Source: Casuarina equisetifolia
Taxonomy: Eukaryota > Streptophyta > Magnoliopsida > Fagales > Casuarinaceae
Length of the DNA stretch: 64,000 nt
Reading direction: 5' to 3'
NCBI GenBank assembly: GCA_028551475.1
Contig: CM052359.1
Coordinates: 21,267,583-21,331,582 of the forward strand
Shown here: positions 49,725-63,463 of the stretch, piece by piece
How positions within the stretch are numbered: position 1 is the stretch's first letter
Layout of the letters: each line of letters starts with the position of its first letter
Notes under the pieces: generated by a model
Told to the model about the DNA's origin: nothing
The model's database searches: none
The model's input: the letters and a program-made list of their open reading frames with translations, nothing else
Made by a program: the position numbers and the translations under genes

Positions 49725-52700
49725 TCAGTTCCACCTTTTAGCGTTCTTCAGACCTTTTGATTTCTGTTTTGCTTGCTGAAATGCCTGCCTTTTCTGCTTC
49801 TTCAAAGCTTCCTTCTCAGCCTGTTAAACAAAAACAATACAAATTTTGGCTCAGTTGCTACAGTAAAAGCAGTGTCATTTCCTTTGCTGTTTCAGAATGC
49901 CAGAAATAACAAGGACAATGAGTACCTTCGACATCTTGGATTTGGCCTTCACTTTAGGGGCCTTCTCCTCGAGCTCAGCCTCACGTTCTAGCTCTCTTGT
50001 TCTCGCTTCAAGATTCTTCTCCAGATAATACTGTTATACACCATTCAAGGTCAGTAATTTGGCATTTCGATAACTATACTGCACCTAAAACAAGAACCAG
50101 ATGCCTGCTTCAGCTACGAAGGCACATACAGTTTCTTTTTTTTTTTCTTGACTTTATGTTTCATTTTTTGTATAATGGGCCCAACAATGTCAATTTACTC
50201 ACAAAGATTATTGCACACCACAAAATCAAAGCAGACATCCATGATACTTAAGCTTTTGTATGCTGGCTCTGTGAATGAAAGAAATGCAGCCCATCTCTAG
50301 ATATTTAATGAATTACTGTACCATTTTATCAAGAAGTAAAATGGCATCCAAAACAAAAATTGAAAAGGAGAAAACACCAGAGAGTTATCGCAATGGAAAT
50401 GAAACTGCATGGTAAATACAAAAATCAAGTTCATCCTCAATTTGGCGTATCACTGTCCCATCATAGCTAAAGTCAAGTGCCCATTAGATATTTGAATATC
50501 ATCATTCCTCCTAAACCTCAGCTTCATTTATCACAACACATGTCATCAATCTCTAACTTCATTGTTTTCTTTTGAGGAAAGAGGAGAAGGCACTTACATT
50601 GTAATCTCCCGCATAATCCTGTAAAGTGCAGTCTTTAACTTCCACCACTCTATTGACTATTTGCTTTATAAAGTATCTGTCATGAGAAACTGTGATGACA
50701 GTGCCCTCGTACTCTGTTATTGCCTCCTGATAGAACATTTATAAGCAGAAAAAATAAGGCATTCATAATATTTCATTCATTACAGTTTAGAGGGTCAAAA
50801 TGGAGAATCGCAACTGTGACACAAACCACACCTCAAGCATCTCTTTTGAAGGTATATCCAAGTGATTAGTTGGTTCGTCCAAAACTAGCAGAGTTGATGG
50901 TTTCGCCATAAACTTGCAGAAAGCAAGACGTGCCTAGTAAAACAGTATCAAAGAACAAATCAAAATTTGTCTCATCAAAAGGCAATGACATAAAAAGCAT
51001 TGTGCGAAATATGCAATGCATGAAGCAGTCACTTATTTCTTTTTCTAGGCAAGCTTACTGTTCAAAGCTACAAGCATTTGCATTAATAGCACCTATTCGT
51101 CCCCCACTTATTGTGTCTTCTGTGATTTTCCCAGAAAAAAAAAATAAATAAATAACATCTAAAGTTGATATAAGTTGTAAAGTTTACCCCAGTACTCAAA
51201 TCCATATCGAAATTAACAGATTATGTGGCAAGTAGGATGGTGGAATGCACTAATCTATGGAAGCTAAAATATTTGTGAACATGAATTTGAAATGTCTACA
51301 CCACCACTCTTATAATCTGTTCTGTGATAGATATAGCAAACTAACAGGGTGTTAATTTCAAAAAGGTTTCATTTTAGAGTTGCTTGGCAATCAATATCAT
51401 CATTTAGGCCGTATAGCTGCAACTAATCAGAAAAAGAAATAAGCCTATTAAACTGACAAAAGAAACGCTACTTAAGTCCCAAAATGTATTCAAGAAAAAA
51501 AAAATACTAACACACATAAACTTCGCCAGGAAAGACTTAGACATGCAGAAAACAGGATCAATCATAATGAGATTATGGGATCCACTTTCCGCACTACATC
51601 TATCAACAACAGAGGAAATTAGCAGTTATTCATTTATGAAAACATATAACCTAACAATCAAAAACTTTTACCATAACATGCTATTACCAAATTTTTTCGG
51701 CCTTCCCTGAATCTTATTCCCAGGCATGCCAACAGAAAACAAAATCACTATCAATAAAGGAGAAAAGGTCCAAATACTGGAAAAGGCATAAATCCAAAAA
51801 GTTGTTCCAATGGCAGTTTAATAGCACATTTAATTTCAATAAACAATATACTCTTCTCCTCTTCTATTATTTGATCCATCATCTCAACAGTTTTCAATCC
51901 GGCAACAACAAGAACCCTCAACCTATTACCATCAACAAAACCTTCACCAAATTGTGTGGATGAATATTTCTGTTAGACTACAATTCCACCCTAAAATTTG
52001 AAGTATGCATGAGTTATTTATTGCTAAATGAATCTCCAGCAGAAGAAAGAATATGAAACCACGAGCATATAAAGGTTTTCGTTTACCTTCTCACCACCAC
52101 TCAAAAGAGCAACCTTTCTATCAAGCATATCAGCTTTGAAGTTACAACGGCCAAGGAGCCCTTTTATATCATCCATTCTCCATTCCTCTGCTGCTTCTTC
52201 TACTGTTTCAAGCACTGTCTTATTAAGATCAAGTGCCTCAGCCTAATGGTAGAACATTCTCAGTTAGCAGAATCAATTTATTTGTGTAGCCATGCAAGTT
52301 GCAAATTATACAAGAAAGTAATTCCACAAATATATGTTTTTTGCAGCAGTTTCAGCACTTAGAAAGTTACTGTATAGAAGTAGAAGCATCCACATAATTA
52401 GATCAATCAGAAATATAGAATTATTGGCTTCTCTAAACTGTTGAACAGATAAATAGCCCACCTGATTTTGCTCAAAATAGTTAGGTAGGACATTATGCTC
52501 TCCAAGCAAAACTTCACCCCCTCTTGGCTTCTCCAAACCCATTATCAGTTTCAGCAGTGTACTCTTTCCACATCCGTTTGGACCAATAATGGCAATTTTT
52601 TCACCCCTTTGAATGCTAAGATTCGCGCTTTTGAAGAGTACCTGTCACATAGTAGATACCAACTTCATAAACATGACATACAGATAATAATCAGAAGTAA

Positions 52701-55401
52701 AAATTCTAGAGCATCTTCTCTCGTTTCTTAAGTAGAGGAGTTCACCTTGTCCCCAAACCCATATTCTAAGTTCTTAATTGATACAACTGATCTTCCACTT
52801 CTTCCACGCTCAGGGAACCTGATCTTCATTTGTTTCCGTTGAAATGGCTTCTCTACTAGCTCCTCTTCTTGAAGTCTCTCCAGCTTCTGTTGGCATACCA
52901 AAGAAATAAGACAGTTAAATATGAAATTAGAGACAGAAAATCAGTAAAATGAAGCCATGCAACTGGAACTAGAACTTTGTCAGTAAATTACCACAATTCT
53001 GAGTACTAGGGCAACAATCACTAAAAGGGTGAATAAATTTGGATCAAGAGAACAGACAGCATTTAGTGTAACTCGTACTGAGCAATTTTTTAGTCCCAGT
53101 TTAGTGAAAAGAATTGAACATAAGATTTAAAAGCAAAGCCCTCCACCATGTAACCGTCGGTTGCAGAATGAAAAGGAAGAAAGAGAGGAGACAGAAAATA
53201 AAATTAAAAAGCATTAACTAACTCTCTTTGAAACAAATATTGCTTGTTCACTGAAGAAGAAGCAACAGAAAGGATTCACAGTTTGAAAGTGGTAGCGCTC
53301 CACAAATCTCTCATGATTTTTATATACATAATCATCATTTTCTGTCTACTAAATTCATTCCCCATTTTAACAGTCCTGCCAATATTGGGACAGATACCAA
53401 AACACCAAAGTGGGTGCCATATTCTTCTGGTCACATTGAGAATTAAAGGAGATAGATACGTCATTAGCATATATACATCCCTACAGATAGTTACTATAAC
53501 CAAATAATCAGTCGCATGCAATAAGTGCTTACCAAGATAATAATAATTTGTGTTCTCAGATAAAATACCATGTATTAGTACTACATGCATGTCATCACCT
53601 AGTTCAGAAGATATCATCATACCTTTTCAGCAGAAGAAGCACGGCCAGAATTTGCTCCAGCACCTAACCTGCTTATCAAGTCTTTGGTCTCCTCAATTTC
53701 TTTCTGCTGCTTCTCCCATGCAGCATACTGTGCTTCAACCCATGCTGCCTTCGAAATGACATACTGAGAATAATTTCCTTCAAAAGTCTTGGCAACACCC
53801 ATTTCTGTTTCCACAATTTTTGTGCATAGCTGATCAAGAAAGGCCCTGTCATGAGATATGATAACCATTGGTACTTCTTGCTTTTTAAGATAGCCTTCAA
53901 GCCACTCAATTGTGTCAAGATCAAGGTGATTTGTGGGCTCATCCAAGAGCAGTAAATCTGGATCCTACATGTGAAGAGACAAGGTTACAGTCAGAAAGAG
54001 AACGCTAATACATTGCTGAGCATGACAGACATGTAAACAATTGACCAATTTCCACTAAATTACAGTATGTATAACCCACGCATTTTACCAAGAGCAAGCA
54101 AGTATCAAAAGAAAAGTTGAATTAGTCAAATAAAATGTGCTTTCACTAGGCTTAGGAAAACATTGGGAACTTTTCGAGGTAGTAGAAACTGATAACAATG
54201 AGATCCACCACTCTTGTCCAATCTACTAATGATATTAGTTATCTTGCTTCAGATATGCATTTGACCTCGAACCCATAAGCATCATTTTGTCCTACACCGA
54301 TGAGACACACAGTTTTGAGGAAGTAGCAGTTCACTGACGATACATTCCTGTTGCTCCAATATCAACTTGCTTTTGAAATACTAACCAATATTTCCCCCTC
54401 ACAGCATTTTGTTGGCAATTAAACAACAGTTGCATAAGAAATCGTGCGGAAAAGCACAACCAAGGAACATTTCTACAATCCAGGCGTAAATAAAAACTAA
54501 AACTCAACCCCTATCCCTGCATACATCATCAAGAACACAAACATACCTGAAGTAGAATCTTCCCAAGCGACATCCTCATCTGCCAGCCGCTACTAAAGGA
54601 GGCTACCAACCTATCCGAATCCTCAGGCGCGAACCCGAGCTCAGGCATCAATTTACTAACCTTAGCATCCACCTGGTCCAAGTCCACCGCCTGTGCCCTT
54701 CTCTGGAGCAAATCAAACTCGTCCAAGAGCCTCCCCATAAGCTCTAAGTCCTCTGCCGAATCCTCCAGCGCCTTCTGAACCTTCTCCAACTTCCCAGAAA
54801 TCTCCATCTCCTCCTTGAACGCACTCAGAAACTCCTCTCTCACCGTCCTGCTCATCGACACCTCGAACTCCTGGCTCAGAAACGCAATTTTCATGTTAGG
54901 CTTCGCTTTTATCACAGACCCAGAGTCGGGTTCCTCCAATCCTGCTACAATTCTCATCTGGGTGGTCTTCCCTGCGCCATTTACGCCAACTAGTCCAACC
55001 TTTTCGCCTTTCTTCACCTCCCAAGTCACGTCCTTCAATACCGTGACGCCCTTATAGCTCTTCCTCACGTTTTCGAGCTTCACACCGGAGGAAATACCCG
55101 AGGCGCCGGAGTTTGATTGCTTACCGGGTCTCTTTCGTTCCTCGGAAGTGCTTGAGAACAAGGACTCGATGTCGGTTTCCGTAGCGGTTTCAGCTACCGG
55201 CGTTTCCACAGCGAAGGTGGACAGCTGGGAGGTGATTCCGGGGCCTGAGGCTTTGCCGGGGTTGAACAAACTGGAAATTTTGATCGAGTTTGAGCTGTAG
55301 AGACGTGGTCGGAGAATGGGTTTGCGGGGATTAAGAAGGGGCGAGCCGGTGAGGAAGCGGGAATTGAGGCGGAGGCGATGGAGGTTAGTTGTGAAGTCCA
55401 T
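49725..55401 (-). CDS. ABCF5: ABC-F family ATPase, ABCF5/GCN5 type, probably plastid-targeted
   Basis: Minus-strand exons 55401-54547, 53964-53623, 52886-52746, 52641-52462, 52242-52087, 50933-50832, 50726-50598, 50030-49926 and 49820-49725 encode 701 aa with all phases consistent. There are no membrane segments. Two nucleotide-binding domains are joined by a linker. NBD1: Walker A GVNGAGKT (139-146), signature FSSGWQMR, Walker [16 protein letters not shown]2: Walker A GPNGCGKS (466-473), signature LSGGEKARL, Walker [13 protein letters not shown]. Residues 1 to about 85 are Ser/Arg/Pro-rich and look like a transit peptide. The C-terminus is Lys-rich (KNAKRWN). ABC-F proteins act on ribosomes during translation; the plant member's exact role is unsettled. 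It is very close to Arabidopsis ABCF5 (At5g64840) and its sister ABCF2. Confidence 0.95.
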
Positions 55402-56467
55402 GTCTATGAGAGTAGAAAGCTAGCGAAAGTGAGTAACTTGAAATTTTGAACTGGAAAGCTTCTGAATGGAAATCGGTCTGCCGGAACAGGAGGAGAGTGA
55501 GAGCAAAGTGTGCAAGTTTCTCTCCTCAGTCCCCAGCAAGAGCGACACAGAAGCTCTCAGCCCATGGAATGATAGAACCAATGGGTGATGCTGGTGCTAT
55601 ATGGCGTTTTCGAGGAATAATATTTCCTAATTTCTCGTTTCTTCTGACTATTATCACTGTTCTCCAAATCTAAAAAATTAGCAAACCGAAATGTAGTTTA
55701 TTGCTCGGCTGCAAAGAAAGGCAAAGAGAACAGAGGATGAAGAAAGGCTTTGCCGTTGCTTTCACCGCTTGGAAGGCTCCAAAAGATGAACGCAGTCAAT
55801 TGTTTCTCCTCAGCTCCTGACAACCAGGAAAAATGGAAGTCGAAGCATGTGGAGATAACGCCGACGGGCCATACCAGTTTAGTGGTGTGGAGTCCATTGG
55901 ACGAGTTCTCTTATCATTTAGCGCAACGTGTAATCTAATGCAAGATTGTGGGCAAAACACGTGTCGAGGAATTCCGGCATGACGCTGACAACCTTATTTT
56001 ATTTTTTGAACAACATTTAGTTATCACTATTTAGGTTACCCGATACAAGGATAAAAATTGAACAAATGAGAATTTATACTTTTAGGATTTAAGGCACCCC
56101 AACATAGAAGACACACTGCGGGGAACAGAATTATCCTTAAAACAAATATCTCATCTTGATTGATTAGCTTTCTGTTACTCTCAATCATCACAAAGTAGAG
56201 TTCTGAGCAAAAAAAAACAACGACTTTTTATGTCATTTAAGGATCGACAGTACTGAATTACATGGGTTATAGGTGTTGCAGAAAAGAAGTACAATATACC
56301 GCCAGAAGAAAAGGGTGATTGTGACCAAATAAAGCTTAAACTTCTGGAGTCTGTAAACCTACTTTTAAGCCACTTTTCCTTCGACATCATATAAGATCTA
56401 CACAAAAGCATCAGAAGAGGAATCAACTGCTTCTGGCCAATTGAGATGTGAGCAGGAGAAGCAGGCT
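55402..56467. other. Gap between ABCF5 start and NRPB4 stop
   Basis: It holds the ABCF5 promoter and 5'UTR and the NRPB4 3'UTR. A 50-codon plus-strand frame (55786-55938, MNAVNCFSS...) has moderately coding-like composition but no family match. Confidence 0.5.
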
Positions 56468-59400
56468 CTACTCGAATTTCTTGATGAGTGAGAGGTCATT
56501 CAACATTTTCTCGATTGCCTCGTCATCATGAGCCCGTCCTTTGGTCTGCACAACAGAGGGTCTCCATTAGTACATATAATGCAGGATCAATACGATATCA
56601 ATAAATAGTTATAAGCATTTTCCATCCTCGAGCCATACCTTGTAAACTAACAAATAAAAAGTGCTATTCTACGTACCGAGGAACCTACCAAAAATAAAGA
56701 GAAAAAAGGATGTCTGCAAGGCATTACTATAGATGTCTTTGCATTGAAAACGGCCTATGACATGCAGTCTCATCCTAGGTCTCTGAAAAAGGTGTTCAAG
56801 CCTAATTGAGAAAGGAATAAGTAACTAAGCACCATTTTACATAATGCTTTGAAAGAACAGGCACAAATCCGTTAACGATGTCCACATGAATAAACCTTCT
56901 GCGCCCTCCCTTCTGGAGATGAGAGCCTAAGGAAGTACAGTACAAACTTCTTGATGTAGAAACCATAAGAACAAAGTTCAACCAATGATTTCTCAGCAAG
57001 ATATAAGCATCTATTTCACTAATCTTTGAAGTTCAGTACGGGATTATGTCATCCCTTTAATATTTCTAGTTTTCCTTTATTAAACAACATATTGACACAT
57101 GCTTCAAGGATTAGATGCTCAAGAAATTTGCCACCTACACGAAGATTTCCCCTTTCCTAGGCAAGAACTTGTACATATACTGCCATTCATTTGACTGCTT
57201 TAATGCCACTCCACCTATCTTTTTCAGGATAAAATGTCCTTTTTACTTTAGGGAGTAATGAGTAAGCTAGAACCAAAGATGAGGTAGGCACCATGCACAA
57301 ACTGCCCCCCCATAGTGCGTGCAAGTGGGTGTTCATGATGTGTTCCTCCTTCCATATAAATACAATGTTTAAATATCTATATAAGCCTTGTGAATAAACT
57401 AGCTCGTTCTGAAGGATTTTTTTTTTCCCCCTTTAGCTCTGACTTTTATTTGATAAAGCAAAACATTTACTACATGAACAATAAAGCACAGCTACAAGAC
57501 AAGCTCATCCACTCAACTTTTTTAAGCAATAGACATATAAATTTATCACATAATTCTTTACTTTTGTGAGGGAATCACGTCACCTTCCTCAAATGGGGGC
57601 TCATAGACAAATCTAACACAAAGCAAGTACTACCACACATTATTAGCAGGAAAAAATGTGGTTCTAGAGAGGCCACTGTGACTAACAGATTAATCTGTTG
57701 GAAACCAGAAAGGGAGAGAGAAACACAGGAAAATGGGAGGGGTAGAGGAACAGGGTTTTATGAACTCTTTTATTCCACGTAAGTGCTAGTGTCTACATTA
57801 CCAGGCATGACACTGTATCCTGTACCCTTCATCCCTACATAATCACAGAGTTAAGCACAACATAAATGTACTTGAATGAAAAGCGATATTCAAAATGAAG
57901 TTTACCTTAATAGATGGTACCATAGCAATAGCTTCCTCCACTGTTTCAGGGCAAAGGTTTCCAAGAACACAAAGCTGCACAACAAAGGATGATACAAAAA
58001 TTATAGCTTTTTTGCATGTTTTTGTTTTACTACGGAAAAAGAAACTTTCTAGATCGAATTTGCTAAGTAACTTGACATATTACCTCGAATTCAGCCAACT
58101 GATATCTACTGAGAATTCTGAAAGTTGGTTAAGACTCACAATGGAAGAAATTTTGAAGACCCACCTAAGTTTATATGCATCACAAAAATCACTGCCACCC
58201 TAATCAACCACTTCATAGAAACATACTGCTCAACTTCTTTGAGCATCATTATTTGCACAATTGTACTAGCAAAAGAGGAAAGATCTCAAATTTGGAAAAC
58301 CATTGCAAACCACACCAACCAGAGTGCACTAATAAGAAAGAGATAACATAATGACAACCTAGTGATTGAAGAATCAAATAAATCATAGTATCACATGAAA
58401 GATAATATGCAAGTAAATAACAGCTGCTATTGGTAAATTAAAAATATTTTAAAATAATTAATGGCTTGGAGAATCAAGGTGACAAATAGTTGTCATTTCT
58501 ACTAAAGGACCAAGTGGGGTACATGTGGGTTCTAATGTTGTGGATCGGCCTAATTGTTAAACCGTGTTGGTTGATGAAAAATTTACAGGAAATGGGCCCC
58601 CTTCTACATGGATTGTAGATCCAGCTTTGCTTCCCATCTCTAAGCAGTATCATTGCATCAGAGATGGGAAGTTCATAAAGTAAGACTTTGGTAATATAGT
58701 TCTTTTGCAGGCTAGTGTATTGAATAAATGAGAAATAAACGCTGGAAAGTCAGATGTATTCAGGTGAGTACTCTCGTACACATATGTGACCAAAAAGGAA
58801 ATCGAACTCCAATATCATATTCATTTTAAGGATACTCTCGCACTTGTCTAACAGCATCAGGATTTTTATAACGGCTAAAGCGCTTCACATACTGCAGTGA
58901 CTTTTCAAACACTCTGCAACAGAGAAGAAAAAAGGAATGTAGAATAAACAACCAACATTGGCCAGAAGGCAGACTGTTTACACTCATGCAAGTTTATAAA
59001 ATCATGTGTTCTGCCTATTGTTGCTACAGGAAAGCTGGGAAATTTAAACTTATAATCAGATAATTACTGAACTCATCACAAAAATAGAAAGAATAACACT
59101 GCAGAGAAACCCTCTTGCTCCACCCATTAATCAGTCATAGAAACAGTTCCCATGGAAAAGCAACTTCAGCATTCAAAATCAAATGGTAAAGATCTAATCG
59201 AGGACAGAAGTAGGACCAAATTAAGATAAGTCAAAGCTAATTCATAGATTACACAATGGTCAAGAAAATCATAGTCAGTAAATATTGAGGAAATATCTGT
59301 AGTCAGTAATAATAAATCAAAAACAACATAAAAGATCAATCAATTGTAGAACACAAATAAATAGGTCAGTGCTGCTTAGACAAAGAAGGAGACCGATGGC

Positions 59401-61660
59401 TTCAACATGAGCTTACTTGCTATATTTTCAGCTGCAATTCAAGAATTTTTTTTTATTTTTATTATTTTTCGTTTTTCAGTTAGGAAAAAGATGCAAAAAG
59501 AGAACCATCTATGCTACCTGCTTTTGACCTAACTAAAGGATGAACTTACATCCCCAGTTGAAGAATCTATCAAATTGTTTCTATAGATTGGCCCAGATAT
59601 TTCAGAACTGCTATAAGAGTAAGATATATAACTACATATTCCTACACGCACAGGTACATATCCAAAAAGACAAACTCAGTAAGTGAAAGACTGAACAAAT
59701 CAGGAAAATTCCAAGTAAGAACTTGGATTTGTTATTCGGGAAAGCTCTATCTCTGTAACTAAAACCAACAAATGGAACCGGAAATTGGAACATATAGAAA
59801 CAAACATTAGACATACCCATATGCTGAACAAATGATCAATGTGAATTTAGGGCAGTTCCCTGAATTTAAACACGATAGAAAACGTGTAAAACCTTGAGGC
59901 TGCCCCATAATCACATCTTGGCCAGGTGAAATTGAGCCGTCACACATATATTTTTCTTAAGCAAGGACCCATTGGAATGGCCGCAAAAAACACATATGGC
60001 AATAATCAAACAATAAAAAAATTAAAAAGCGATGCAAAATTCCTTTCTTAATATTGTCAAGAGACAGAAAAAGAAGAGAATTAGGATTTCTATGTGCCCA
60101 TAGTGGAACACAAGCACCATAAGGTTAGATTATCAATAAACTACCTGATTCAGAAAACTAATATGTTTGCTCCAAACCAGAAATAGGGAATTCTAATATT
60201 CCAACTTTCCCACGTTTGATTTTCTAATTGAAGCAAAGATACATAGGCCAACTTTCTTCTTTTATTTCCTTTTCTCTCCCCCTTCATTTTTTCAAGAAAC
60301 AATCACAAAAACTTAAGGGAAAAGCTTTGTAAGAATGGTGTTAAACATTTGAAAGCACGCACACTATCACATTGTCACGACTCATTTATTTCACTAGACC
60401 AACATAAGTAACTAAAACAGTATCCGATACCGTAGAAGCAAGTCAAAAAGAAATCAAGATTGAGATATCACAGCATTAAGTTATAAAATGTAATGTAAAA
60501 ATATTCAGCTTCATCAGAGTTTAAGAAATGGCAGCACAACATTCTTAAAGACATGAATTCCCTTGAACATGTAAAGAGTTCCCGTAGAACTGAATCTATG
60601 GTTCAAAATCTGTTCTATGATGAGCTGAGATGATAAGCTCACATGGAAGTAGTTTAGTACTTACTGAGAAACCTGATTCATTGGATCTTCCGACATTTGT
60701 TGAAGCTGCTCATACTTGTGTTCAAGAATCAAAGCAACTTCACAATTCATTAAACACTTCGCCTTCAAAAACTCTGGGGGGAAGAGAGATAGAGGAAATT
60801 AATCAATGGAATATGATAAATGGGGCCTCCAGTGATAATTTCATATGCCAAAAGAGCCTCAAATCACTAGACAAATCCAACCAAATAACCAAAAGAAACA
60901 TTTTCACCAAATTGACATGACAACTCATTTGTGTAGGGTAAGCTGTTTGCACCCCAAATCAGTGGACAAGTTAGGGTGAGAAAAAGCAGAGAACAAGTTG
61001 CTATTCTTTTCCCTCTTATATGACATCAATTATTAAGCTCAGAAGACTTGAGAAGTGGGGGAAATTCCAGGATATATATATGATATGGTGGCCATTGGAG
61101 GCTGCCTGCAACAAAGGTGCGAGAAAAATACCAACACACCAATGCCTTCGCATATGACCAAAATCCGTACATAATACCTCTTATGCTGAATCTTCTCCAG
61201 ACTAGACTTCAGTTCCTAACCTATCATACTGAACTGACACTCCACCATTAAGAAGGGTAATCTAAAGCCATCTAAACACCCAGAAAAGATGAAGAGTTGG
61301 CATCAGAATAGTTCACCTAGGCTGTAAAATTTTAAACTACTTCAAAGCCTGAAGTTAAAGATCATGACAGGGCCAGCATATAATTACGTCGGAGTACCAA
61401 AATAAGCATCTGTAACACATCCATTCTAAATCAAATCTAACAAATTCCACTCAAAACAGAACGAAAAAGTTGGCATTTTAATTAGCTCTTAACCAGTTAA
61501 GACACTGCTCCTAACGGTTTCTGAAAGTCCACTATCTGCTTCTACTGTTCAACCCTAATCGCAGACAAACAAGAGCCACCCAAAGTGCAAGAGAGACAAA
61601 GAGATCGTTACCGTCCCCGATTTTCAGCTCCGCAGCATTCTCTTCCTCTTCTCCAGACAT
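56468..61660 (-). CDS. NRPB4: DNA-directed RNA polymerase II subunit RPB4
   Basis: NRPB4 pairs with NRPB7 to form the stalk of nuclear RNA polymerase II. Minus-strand exons 61660-61612, 60773-60665, 58913-58836, 58117-58084, 57974-57906 and 56545-56468 are all GT..AG and in phase. They give 138 aa, the length of the Arabidopsis protein. The start MSGEEEENAAELKIGDEFLK, then CEVALILEHKYEQLQQMSE, LCPETVEEAIAMVPSIK and the end HDDEAIEKMLNDLSLIKKFE are characteristic of plant RPB4. Exon 4 is only 34 nt, and introns make up over 90% of the gene. Arabidopsis NRPB4 is At5g09920. In plants a separate gene encodes the Pol IV/V version (NRPD4/E4); this sequence is the Pol II form. Confidence 0.96.
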
Positions 61661-63463
61661 TTTGAGAACCCAACAGAAACTTAAATCCGATCCGTGAAAA
61701 ACTAACCAAACCTATCAACGGGGAGATAACTGAAGCATTAATTCCAAACCATAATCCACAACTAAAATTTCGAGCAGAGTAATAGCAGACCATATTAGAG
61801 AACTTGAAACCCTAATTTTAGGAGGTAGAATTCTGAATCCCATATCAATTTCTAAAGTCAATCTCCAAGTTCAGATGGTAATAACAAGATATTAAGGATG
61901 AATTAGAATTATACAATAGTTAGACGTAGGTGTAAGCGAGGACGTTATGAAGAGGAGCAGAGACAACACCTTGAGAGAGTCTCGTATGTTCCGGTTTGGT
62001 CCTCCGAACACAGCTCGCGCGCAGTCCATATATACGTCCTGCACGAGAAATTTCTGAATTTTAAAAGAGACAATATTTTTAATGCCCAGCGAAAGTTGTC
62101 TAGATCAATAATTTACATCATTTTCTTAGCCTAATTCTTAGGCTTACATCATTTGTGTAAATTTATTATTTTTTAAAAAATTATTACAACTCACACACTT
62201 AAATTACAGATTTTGAACCTTATATCTCACTGTTGAAATCTCTACTAAATAAATTTATTATTTTATTATTTATTATTTAATATAAGATAAACTAATATTA
62301 ATATTAGTTTAATGAAGTGAGACATGTGAATCTAGTTTAAAGAATATAGACAGGCTAATATGGATCATGACTTGCCAAATAGGATCATAATAAGCAGCTC
62401 TATTTGGTAGCACATAAGAGTAGGATTAAATTTTATCTTTTAGTTCATAATATATATATATACTATATAATTTAAAGGTTATATTTTGTTCACTTTTGCA
62501 AAAAAGTGTAACCCTTAGGTTCTCTCATTGTATCAGTACGTTCATATAAAAATAAAGAATAATTACCTAAGTTAGAAGATTTTTCTACATTTGTGGGTCT
62601 TCGATTCAAAGAAAATAAATCAAAACAACAATAATGTTTCTTCTGTATTTACATTTTTGTTATTTATTTATAAATGGTATTTTAGATTTGACTACACATA
62701 TCCTATAAAGTTGTTTTCGTTTTTTTGAGACATAAAGTTTTCTTACACATTTATCCTAATTACACTTGATATGCATGAAAATATATACAAGAGAAGAATT
62801 TTACATATAAAAAGAAAAAAGAAAAAGAAAGATTCTTAAGATAAAAGCTTAAAGAAAAAAAATCTTGAAACCTTGAATTAATTTTTTAGTTAAATTCTTA
62901 GTTTTTCTAATACTATAATGTGCCCCAAGTTTGATAATCTCTCTCCTTAATGAGATTTTTTTAGAAAAGGTGAGTTTGGACATTTTAGAGTAAAGAGAAA
63001 AAAAAAGAATTATCAAAGTTAAAATTCTTAAATAAATACTTTAGAATAACTTTTTAAAAAAATTCTATTAGTTTGATGATGAAGTTAAATTAAAATATAT
63101 CTTAAGCATCAAAATTAGTATAGATCATCCATAGCTACGCTCGGGTTGACCAAACATTACATTGAGAATGAGTAGGTAGAGCTGAGCTCAGTGGATTATG
63201 ATAAAGCTTGAACTTGAACCTCGGAGGATCTTGAACAGTTCAATGCTAATTATGCAGGTTCTCCGAGATTGGAACACCATGGCACTCTCTCATCTCTTGC
63301 TTTTGAACAATTCAAACACGACCACCTACTTGAAAGATGACAATTCCACGTGATCTTGCATGCAAATGCAACGTGTGTCTCAACTTGCAAACCACCTTGA
63401 CTGCAAAATCACAACTGAAAAGCATTTCTTTATCCCATCTTTTGATACTGCAGCGTTTCTAGT
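61661..63463. other. Gap between divergent NRPB4 and LEA-like genes
   Basis: The first 350 bases are probably NRPB4 5'UTR and promoter. The rest is very AT-rich with no coding signal. Confidence 0.55.
62026..62034 (-). promoter_or_regulatory. Candidate TATA box of NRPB4
   Basis: TATATATGG on the minus strand, about 370 bp upstream of the start codon, in a GC-richer patch (CGCGCGAGC follows). It implies transcription starting near 62000. Confidence 0.4.
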
